Shown here: in pieces, positions 54,647 to 64,000 of the stretch
Layout of the letters: the number at the start of each line of letters is the position of its first letter
Numbering within the stretch: position 1 is the stretch's first letter
NCBI GenBank assembly: GCA_013398175.1
Contig: VZRZ01007791.1
Coordinates: 401,824-465,823, forward strand
Length of the DNA: 64,000 nucleotides
Direction of reading: 5' to 3'
Source of the DNA: Climacteris rufus
Lineage: Eukaryota > Chordata > Aves > Passeriformes > Climacteridae
Notes under the pieces: generated by a model
Seen by the model: the letters and a program-made list of their open reading frames with translations, nothing else
The model's database searches: none
Told to the model about the DNA's origin: nothing
Program-made: the position numbers and the translations under genes

Positions 54647-55948
54647 TTAATATATATTTCTGTAATTGTCAATACATCCATCTTCTGTTCAGTCCAGTTG
54701 AGTGCTTGCCCTCCTGTACCACACTCTGTATATCTGAGCATAACTCTGAATCTTGGGGTGGGGGGTTGCTTTGCTTGATTTTTAAATGATCTGAAAACCA
54801 GGGCTGCTGTTTCTCTTTCAGAGCATCACAGCCAAAGACAGGCTTGGGAGTCATTCTCCTAAAAAAATCCCAATTTTGACTGTGGTCTGTGAAATTAAAA
54901 AATTTCAAGTATTTTAGCATTGTGTGTATTTCCTGGTGATGACTCATGTAATTATGATTCCTTTTTCCTCATGTATACAAAGAAAATAGAGGCCATGCAG
55001 AAGTGGAAAAGCAAGGAAAACATAGCTAACTTTACATGGAAAATGACTTTTCCTCTTTTTTGTTTTATTCTTTCTCTTTAAATTAACACATTTGCACAGT
55101 CTTATCCTACCAAATCAAGCAAATGAAAAGCCATCAAGATCTTGTACGCATCTCAAGGCATCCAGTAGACATGAAAATTTCTGGTTTGCACAGAACCTAA
55201 GATGCTGCCTATGCAATACAGCTTGAGAAAATATTTTTCTTTTGTTCTTTCAGTAACCTCTCATCAATAATCTCATCTAAATAGTCCAGAAGCTCCTGAA
55301 GGAGACAGACAACTCTTACATGGCTCACATTGCCAAGGCAGATATGACAGCATAGGTCTAATGATATTTCTCTGAAATAATGGTGATGTGTTTGCCCTTC
55401 AACCCACGCCAGGAAAGCACAGGTATCTTTGGGGATAATACAGCTTTCAGAGGGTCAGTGAAATTTGAACACCATGTTTAGGTTACTTGGCTGGGGAATG
55501 TTTTCCTATACAAAAATACAAAAGACCACTCTAACTGGAACTGTGAGTACAACAGTTTAGAGCCTTGAATTCTAAAAGAGGAGTTTTGTGAAACTGGTGA
55601 CTGACTAAACAGGACTGCAGTACCCTAGCCTCCACAAAAGGAGATGCACAAAGAAAGGTCATGATTCTTTAAACTGATGTGAAAGAGTAACTTCTCTGCG
55701 TGATGACATCATGGTGTCCTCTCAAAGGATTTAAAGAGACTACCTGGATGCCTCCAAGGAAACCAGGGACTGTTTCTAAGAGCAAATATCTGCAAACTGT
55801 GACCTGAACTCACTTGAGGTCTACTGGAGTAAAAGCACCCTTTTTTACCTCAGGGTGTCCCTGACAATATCTGAGCATTACTGGCCTTGCAGTTCAGACA
55901 ACTGTAATTCTGAAAACAATGGTACATGAGATTGAACCTACCTGCCAT

Positions 55949-55985
55949 AAAAAACAAACAAACAAACAAACAAACAAACAAAAAC
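55949..55985. repeat. (AAAC)n microsatellite
   Basis: Seven or more tandem copies of the tetramer 'caaa' follow 'cataaaaaa'. It is intronic, with no flanking retrotransposon recognised, so the origin of the A-rich tract is unclear. Confidence 0.95.
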
Positions 55986-56827
55986 AACTTGTGGTTTCAA
56001 CCAATGTTTGTTTCTAAATTGCATTTCCCACATTTCAGCTGTGGCTGCATGCAACGTTTTACAAGTATATGATAAGTATGAACTGGGAGAGGAAGTATTT
56101 CTTAAAAAGTAACCAGAGAGAGAAAAAATAATGTGTAAAACAAACTTCACCTTTTCCATATTTTGTTCCTCTTAACTGACTCAAATACATGTTCATGAGG
56201 GCACAGCTGCTTCTTAATATGAATTTGCGCAGAAAATTCACCACCAGCACAGCCAGAGCCACACAGCACAGTGTGGGGTACAAATAAACCATAGTAACAA
56301 CTGAATTAACCTGAAAGGCCCCACAGAACCACGTGGAAATCCATGATGTATTTTGACTTTGTCTAACCCACCCAAAGCCTGACCAGCATCCAGCAGATGC
56401 CTGAGCTCTTAAAGATAACTGCCACAAATGTTTCCTTTTCTACTCCCAGCGTTTATAGTTGCCTGGGGCCCAAAGCAGGCAAAAAAGGCAGTCCCAAGAC
56501 AGCTGTAGTTTCTCAGGAAAGCTATGCATTAAGGCTGTGTAGTCCACTATTTTATTGCCCTGCAGGACTGAAAATGGGAGATCTTTCTGCTAGAAACAAG
56601 AATTCCCAGCAGCCAGGAGGACTCAGTGTGCACTTGTATCCCAGGAGAGAAGCAAAATAGCCACTAGTTTATGTCTAAAAATATTACTTTACCCCATTGC
56701 AAAGATTGGTATTACTTTTCCTTACTTCTGTGTAACTGCATTCGTGGTAACTGAATTTCTAAAAGCAGTCAGAGAAATACAAAAAGAAGTCCTAAAAGCT
56801 TCTGAAAAACCTCAAATACTTTTTCGG

Positions 56828-56843
56828 TTTTTTTTTTTTTTTT
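56828..56843. repeat. Poly-T run
   Basis: About 16 T residues followed by 'cacag'. Read on the plus strand this looks like a strong acceptor, but the gene is on the other strand, so no role is inferred. Confidence 0.9.
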
Positions 56844-58059
56844 CACAGAAAGCAGCTATACACCAGAGGTGATGCAGGGATAAGGAAGTATTTATCAAGG
56901 ATGGCCATCGGTGATAAACTTTTCTTCATAACATCATCTATAGTGACAGTCAAAATTGACAGTCATTACTCCCTCCTGATTTGAAAATAAAGCCACTGCT
57001 TAACACCCATTCTCCACTGGAAAAAAAAAAAATCACTCTTCAGCCCTGCTAGGAAGAACAAATGTAAATTTAGTGAACAAGTGTTAAAACAGGATCTGTA
57101 AAGAACAAAGTTGCTGGTAAGTCAGAGTAGGCTATTATGAGCCAAATCTTTGGTAATACACAGCAACTCCACTAAACTATGGGGAAAATATATTTATGAG
57201 TTTCCTCAGGTCTCTGAGTACAGCCATTCTTTCTATCACACCACAAAGTCTTCAAGGATTAAAAAACGGTCAATATTTCTATACTTTTACTTTACTGGTG
57301 TCATAGGAGATACCAGAAAAACTAGTAGGGATTTAAAATTCGGTACTGATGGTCAGAGATACAGAGAGACCTCATATTTTGGAGAAGACAGCAACAACAG
57401 CAAAAATGCACAATTCCTCTTGGGCTTTTCTGTGTCTTTCTGTACAACCGTGCTCTCAGCTGGACCAGGGTTGTGCCCTGACAGTGCCTGCCCAGAGAGC
57501 TGCAGCCCTGTCCCCAAACTGCCCCATGGCATCAGTTCCAATAAACACCCTGCAGCAGCAGCAAGGAGTTAATGTGTGTGTTTGCATTCAAAGAAAAGGA
57601 CTTCCCTGGCCATTACTGAGCATCCTGGGTTTCCTTTTGCCAAATCACCAAAGCACAGGGTCATTAGTCCACCATGAACCTCTCTAGCAGGCACCTGTTA
57701 TTCTTCAAGAAGTACCATGGGAACAGCTCAAGAGAACACAGCCAAGGCAGGCACATTCCCAAAACTGTCACATCTTATATTTGGATTTTTTTAAGACCTG
57801 GTGCATGAAGCTGTAGGCATCTTCTAACACACCATCAGCTATTTTATCAGGTAGAATATTTTTTTTCATGTGCTCCTTTGTTTTTTTATATTCCTGCTAA
57901 CAACTTGTACATCAACAACATTCTGCAGGAAGTGTTGCATGTTGCAGTCATATTATGCTGATAGCCTTTCTTCTATTAGTCTTTTATTTTACATATTTAA
58001 TATAATTGAAAATCTTTGCCCTGGTGCTCAGCCAAAGACAGAATAAAAGTTTTACTCCT

Positions 58060-58310
58060 TCTTCAGTTTCTCAGGTTATATAAATATATATTTTTTCTTT
58101 TTTATACTATTGCTTGTTACTGTTTTAGAAGAAATAATCTGTCTTTTCAATCTCTCTTGATATGAGTTTTCCATGCCCTTAATCATTCTTGTCACCTTTT
58201 CCTTGCTCCCTCCATTCCTGCGGTGTCCCTTTGGCAATGGAGTGACCAGCACTCACAGAAGCCTCAAGCATTGATTTGTACTTCATTAACTTCTAAAGCC
58301 CTCAAAGAAG
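58060..58310 (-). mobile_element. Old CR1 LINE fragment, 3' coding/UTR region
   Basis: The plus strand reads 'tctctcttgatatgagtttt', 'ccatgcccttaatcattctt', 'gtcaccttttccttgctccc' and then 'ggagtgaccagcact'. This order matches the reverse complement of the CR1 region in which 'ccctctgatcatctttgtgg' is followed by a CTGGACACAGTACT-like block. It is clearly diverged, with several small gaps, so the copy is old. It lies on the minus strand. Boundaries are approximate, and the specific CR1 subfamily cannot be told by eye. Confidence 0.7.
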
Positions 58311-61300
58311 CAAACAAAAGTCTTATTTAACAATGCCTACAGAGCCATTGGGTTGACCCAGACCTTCAAAAAGAGGCTGAAATTTGGAACAGCTTGCTAG
58401 GCAACCGTTCTGTATATTTTAACTTCACACCCAAATGCTCTCCAGTGAGGTTAATTGGGAATTGCAGTTCTTTATTTTGTGCTTGGGGGTGGCAGTACAT
58501 GGAATTTACACACTCAAATTTCCATGTTACTATATATATTATTACCACAGAGTACAGAGGGAGATGTATAATATAATTTGCCTATAAAAGATAATTTTAC
58601 ATGCGTACATTGTTTTTGCTCCCAAAAATACACTCAGCCCCATCATATCTCTCCTCCTATCTGATGTGAATAGTCAGCCACTGGCTACTTTTTCTGTGAT
58701 CCACTGCAGCAAAGCCTCTTCCAGCAAATCACACCATTTCACTCCACTCAAGGCATTTTTCTTTCCCAGAGAGCCAGACTGAATTTCAGTTGAGAAGCTG
58801 AGAAAAAGTAAAATCCAAGTTTATTTTCCTTGTGCTGTCAGAAAAGCACCAACACAATGAATTTTACCTTTTCATCCTTCCCTCTTTCTTTTCTTAATAG
58901 TTACTGAGAAAGATCAGTATGTCTCCAACATGTGAATATCCTCTCCAATACAATTCTGAAGATCAGGGGGATGTTCAGACCAGCAGTACTAGAAAAAGGG
59001 TAGTGTTGGTCCTCAGGGCTCTACTGCAGCCCCTTCAAACCAGGTACCTCTGCTGTTGTCAGACAGTGTGACCAAGGACCAGCCTTCCCACCTGCATGGA
59101 GTGCATGGATCTCCAAGTCAGGCAATGTTTGAGGATGGGAAAGGGAGTCATTTTACTCAGCCAAGGTAACTGTGTAATCGCAATACCAAAAGTGAGTTTT
59201 ATCATGATAATGTTGAGCTGTTCTCACTTTTGAGAGCAAGATCAGCCATTTCTGAGATCTCTTGAGATGCTGCCAGAACATGGTGATGTGAAACAACAGC
59301 CATTCTATGTAAAAGGAAAAAGCTGGAATCATCAAGAAGCCTGCAGCTATGTTAGCTAGACAGGAAAACAGAAAAATAAAAACTGCAATGAAATTCAACA
59401 GGATTTTATCAGTACAAAAAATTAAAAATTTAAAAAAATATTGCCCTGGTCAAAATCTGTTCAGAATGCAGTCAGCCCAAGCAACCATCAATAAAACATC
59501 ACTCATTAGCAAAAAGTACAGAAACTGATCAGCAAAGCCAGAGAAAACCTCATGGATTTTCTCCCCTCCATAAGCCACTTACACTAGATTTGATTTTCTC
59601 CTACTCAAAAGCTATTCTTTCTCACACTCCTCCAAATTAATTTTGGTTCTTTGAAGGATTTAACTCTTAGGAACATCCTTTTACAGCCTCAATTCTTCAG
59701 TCTTGGTTGGTTTGTTTGTTTGGTAAGAATACAAGTGATGAAAACTGTATCTGCATACTGAGAGCTGAGAACCTGAACTGGAATGGGAAGAGCTGCAGGA
59801 ATGCCCCAGGCACTGATGCTATGAGAGCTTAGAACATTTTACAGCAAAAAACACAGCATTAGTAAGTCAGGTGAGTTGTCTCAGTCCTTTACCATACCTT
59901 GCTGGTGTGCATTAAATCACTCAGATTGTCTTTCACAGTTCTTTAAACTGCTAGAAAGCATTTAGATCTCTGTTGAGCATAAAAATACATGAGGAGGAAA
60001 ATATCTTGGATAGGAGCTTCCCATCCCTGGAGTTGGAGCTTTTTCTCTGTTATGAGAAATGAAACTGGGCCTTGTGTCCAGCCAACACAAATCACATCCT
60101 CAATGTCTGACTCGTAGCTCAGCACACAGGCTGTCCATGGCTCTCCCTGCCCTCATGTGTCACACACACTCCTGAGGCCATAAGGGACAGCACCTCTCTC
60201 TCGTGCCTTCAGCAAGACTGGAGGAGGTGAGCAGCATGACCCCAAGGGAGCTCCAGTCTGCTCTACCCAAGCTCATCTTACAGTTTATATCAGAATAAAA
60301 CAAGCAAAAAACCACATGCCACTCTGGATATTCCACTTGGCAACATCCCTACAAGAGTCCCTACAGGGCTACAGGCAGAGGACAGTTGAGGATTTGAAAC
60401 TCTTTTGTTCATCTGTCCCAAAGAGCAGCCAAGTCCATATGGGCTTGCCAGGGTAAAACCTCAGCTGGCTGCGGTCAGCCTCAAACCCTTCCCGAAGGTG
60501 AAGCCCAAACACCCAGTGCAGGAAGGACAAAGACCCTTGAAGGTTTGGGCAGGACACAGACATGCTCTGCCAGCACACTGGCAAGCACAGCACGACTTCC
60601 CTGCACACATGGAGAAGGAAAAAGGAAGAGACCCCATTCCTCTTCCCTTGGAGTGCCCACCATGTGAGACTGGTGTGCAGGAGGAACAGATGAACCACAA
60701 AGAAAGCAGTAGGAAGAATGCTTTTATGTATCTTACAGACTTCAGAGAATAAACTGCAACTTGTTTCTGCTCACAGACAACATGGGCCTACAAGAACTGA
60801 CAAACATCACCTACCACAGTTTTTTAAAGGACACAAAATTAACTTCTACTCCCTTTCAGAGACCTTTCAGTATAACATTCATCCTGAAAAAAAAACGCTA
60901 AAAACTTCCCAGTTAAAAACTTTTCAAAATGTATTTTTTCCTCCTAGTGCAGCACTCTGGAGGAATATGAAAGGATCAGCAAGCCAGATTGCAGTGCTAG
61001 CTGCTGAGCATTCAGAGAATATACAATAGGAGAATGTGTCAAATATGAAACACGATAACAGAGCTGCTGCAAAAGAAAAAGGAAAATCCTAAAACAGAAA
61101 AAAGAGCAGAAGAGTGTAGGAAAGACAGGCCTGATTATCCTCTACATTACATCAGGAAAAAAAAATGCCACTGAAGACAGTATAGTTATTCCAGAAAGAG
61201 ATCGGGACACTTGAGATGATGTACGGCCTGGGACTGCAAATCAAATACTCTCCAGCCCATTAGGCAAGGCTGTGGTTATCTTTGGCTTCTTTATAACGTA

Positions 61301-64000
61301 CAGGCACTGGGACATAATCAATTTACCAGGGGGAGACAATCCATTGTACTTATCCAGAACCAGCCCACGCTCAGCTGGCAAACAGCCCGTGGCACCGTAG
61401 GGATGGGTGGAAGGGGCTCTGAAGCAGAAGTGGAATGCTCAGAAGTGGGAGCCCGGACCTCAGTGGTCCAGGACAGAGAGTCTGGGCAGATAAAGCAATT
61501 CTCACACTCTAAAACCAGGTGGCTACAGCCAAATTGTTAATAAAACTGCCTCTTGAGTGAATTTATGTCTTTTTCTTTGTCTGTGCTAATTCTGCTAAGA
61601 AACTGTGAGAAAGTTGGGTGGCCCAACCTGAAAGGGTGTCAGCACTATCTGAACTATTTACCAGTTTGATTTACCAGGCGAGATGCAGCCTGCAAGTCCA
61701 GAGCACCTCCAGCACATTTTCTATGAAATGCCTGTTTGGGTAAGGACTCTGGATTTCCCAGTAATTAAAAATGAGTCACTAACTTAATTTCGCCTCCTAC
61801 TACTTTTACTTAGCATTTTCTTACACCCTAAATACACAGAAATTATACTGCGAGACGCTTTGAGCACGCTTGTCCTTGTTTCACAAAACACCAAGCTCAA
61901 ACTCTGTACTCTCCAGGGAAAAATAAACAAAGGTGGCTAAGAGGAGACGGTCAACATCAACTTCTCTCTGCCACTTTGCACTGGTCCTATGCAGATAAAC
62001 AGACAACTACTTGAAAAAGATGGTTTCTTTATGAAAATGGCACCTTCTGAAATATGCCACCTTCTCATCCAAGCACTCCAGGACCTGCATGTATGCTCAT
62101 TTTCCTTCCACACCTGCAAAAAACCTCTCTCTCACTTGCCCACTCTACTGTAAAGAGAGTATTTTACTCCCAAGTGCTGCTGCAGCAGCCCAGGATCTGG
62201 GTTGTGAAGGTAAAACCTCTGGTAAGGACTAGTCCATTTCTCCAACACTGAGTAATTTACAGAAGTTATCATGTAAATAGGAAGAGCCTGGAGAAGATCC
62301 ACTGGTAATAAACCAAATCAGCCCCTCTCCCAGAGCCCGCGTGGTTCCCCAGGGGTTGCCCTGTGGCTGGGGTGGGCAGAGCAGGGCTGGAGGGGACAGG
62401 AGAGCACAGCTCCTCGAGACACACACCACCAGCTCAAACACTGACTTCCAAAGTACCCTCTGAAATCTATGTCATCAGGCTTTAACACTTAAGATGAGCA
62501 TTTCTCATTGGGCAATATTTTGAAGCTGATTCCAAATGCCCTCTTGGCAAATACACCTGTATTTATTTGTATCCTGATTTATCAACCAGGCAAGTTGGAT
62601 AGATCTCTGTCATTTATAAATTCATATAGTATTATGGAATGCTATTTTGAACATTGCTACCATTTAACTCAATTTTATGGCTTCCACAGGAAGCGAGGTT
62701 AAGAAAAAAGAGTCCACTGCACCACAGGAATTGTGGATAACTGAACACTAATCAGATTTAAAAATTGACTAAAAGTTAAATCTAGATTTGTACACGTCCT
62801 GTTTTGCCTCACTCTGCTTTGGCCATCCACTGTCTGGCTCCAATGAAGTGTTTAAACACAAGGTAAACTCTTCTTCTAATCACCTTGAAACACTGCCCAC
62901 TTCTTTTGCTCTCCCAGAACTGCTGTGACTACTGTGAATACTGTGTAGTCACACATATTTTGTACACTGAAAACTATCTCATCTTAAAGTACAGTGGTTT
63001 ATGTAACAACATTACATACAAAGTATCCGCAGATTCCTGAGAATTTATTCTAAGACAAAATGCTAATCAGAGATAGAGAAAATTGTTCACATAATATCCA
63101 ATAAGCAGACTTAAACGGACAACAACCCCTCTTATCCATGTATTGCCCTGTGTATGCTTTATCACAAACAATTAAGAGTTTGTCCTGTTGCTTTACATAT
63201 CATGAGATGATCTTCTTTTGCCTCTTTAAATAAGGACACAGGAAAAGAAAAGATTAAAAATGTGTTATGCCCTTTGTTTTCCCAGAAGAAAACACAAACA
63301 AGCCCTTCACAGCATTCTGCCTGAAGGCAAAATCTTCATCTATCCAAAATCCTTACTAAACGTATTCTTCCTGAAATGTTTACTAAATACTCATGTACTG
63401 AATAACCTCATCCTCAGTGATATCTTTTGTGCTTAAGAGTACGAGAATCCTTGAAAATTAAGTTTTACGAAGATACACGGTAACACATTATGGTATGGAT
63501 TATCCCCAGTTTACCAGCTTTATTTGGTCCTAAAGATGATGTTAATTGGAATATTATTGACAGCTTACTAAATAAGAACAGCAAAATTTTCTTTTCCCCC
63601 ATTTAACTTAGTCCACAAAACTCCATTTTCTAAGGAGTTGATATACAGTATTACTATACCATTAGGTGTAACAATATTATAAAAACTTTGCTTTTGAAAT
63701 TCAGTCCAGAGTGTAAAATATTAAGCCATATTAGAGGTAATGAATTATCTGTATTTAAACACACAAACCATGCATGATGGTTAAGTACAGGGTTTGTCTC
63801 CAGCGGATTCTTTCAGTTGGAGCCTTTTAAAATATTTACAGCAAAATATTTATTGTAATTGCTGTAAATACTGTTCTTAACATCTCTAATAAAAAATGTC
63901 AGCAGGATCAAATCTGTAAGAGCACAGAGAAGTTCTTAGGGGCTTTGAATCCAGCAGGATCATGTAATTAATAACACTGTATTTGACAAAGGAATATATA

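Larger units (their letters stand above)
1..64000 (-). other. PTPRN2: Internal part of the PTPRN2 gene
   Basis: The whole window reads as part of one minus-strand gene: four exons joined by compatible splice phases, separated by long introns. PTPRN2 (phogrin, IA-2 beta) is known as a single-pass membrane protein of dense-core vesicles in neuroendocrine cells and neurons. It has a phosphatase-like cytoplasmic domain with little or no activity on phosphotyrosine proteins. Only the cytoplasmic juxtamembrane region and the first part of the phosphatase-like domain are present here. The assignment to PTPRN2 rather than the paralogue PTPRN rests on [20 protein letters not shown] and [20 protein letters not shown]. 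As I recall the paralogue, it has AYMEDHLRNRDRLAKEW and [17 protein letters not shown] at these places. Promoter, first exons and 3' UTR are outside the window. Confidence 0.93.
47878..64000 (-). other. PTPRN2: PTPRN2 intron before the juxtamembrane exon (partial)
   Basis: At least 16.1 kb of intron lies upstream of the TAG acceptor at 47880-47878. The donor, and the exon expected to carry the transmembrane segment, were not found and are probably beyond base 64000. The stretch holds a CT-repeat pyrimidine tract, an AT/CA microsatellite (49.4 kb), an AAAC repeat (55.95 kb), a purine repeat (54.6 kb), a poly-T run (56.8 kb) and a CR1 fragment (58.1 kb). A spliced exon shorter than about 60 codons could have been missed by eye. 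Confidence 0.75.

Noticed and set aside
57150..57572. Open frame of 140 codons on the plus strand, the longest in the window
   Set aside because: It has no recognisable domain, lies antisense inside an intron, and its composition follows the local DNA. Overlapping frames of similar length on both strands suggest chance.
1..64000. Search for the miR-153 hairpin, known from an intron of mammalian PTPRN2
   Set aside because: I did not see the mature sequence or its reverse complement by eye. It probably lies in another intron outside this window.
1..64000. Prokaryotic features, CRISPR arrays, tRNA or rRNA genes, CpG-island promoters
   Set aside because: None seen. The spliced exons and avian retrotransposons show this is animal nuclear DNA, and no CpG-dense block marks a promoter.

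Overview
The window is vertebrate nuclear DNA, almost certainly from a bird. It is AT-rich and intron-dominated, with no operon structure. It contains several CR1 retrotransposon fragments whose 3' ends have the avian form. No complete gene lies inside it. The only protein-coding content I can support is four short exons on the minus strand. They belong to PTPRN2 (phogrin, IA-2 beta), a receptor-type protein tyrosine phosphatase-like protein of dense-core secretory vesicles.

Read in transcript order (right to left), the exons are: 47877-47683 (cytoplasmic juxtamembrane region), 24695-24548 (start of the phosphatase-like domain), 17033-16960 (the DYINASPI motif) and 8788-8711 (the YIATQGPL...DFWQ motif). 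Splice sites are canonical GT-AG, and the phases 0, 1, 0 join the four exons into one open frame of 165 codons. The signal peptide, ectodomain and transmembrane segment should lie to the right of the window. The WPD-loop and P-loop exons and the 3' UTR should lie to the left.

The rest is intron: at least 8.7 kb after the last exon, then 8.2, 7.5 and 23.0 kb between exons, and at least 16.1 kb before the first exon. Within the introns I recognise three CR1 3'-end copies (22.8, 28.5 and 35.1 kb), a CR1 3'-region fragment (58.1 kb) and a very degenerate CR1/L3-like reverse-transcriptase relic (30.1-30.7 kb). There is also a MIR-type SINE relic (36.4 kb), some weaker MIR/L2-like pieces, and several simple repeats. 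One simple repeat, a GA/CT microsatellite, forms the polypyrimidine tract of the 47.9 kb exon.

I found no RNA genes, CRISPR array, CpG island, intact mobile element or second protein-coding gene. Other open frames of 60-140 codons look like chance frames in intron. I did not find a clearly novel system. The most useful observations concern splice-site architecture and the ancient repeat relics.
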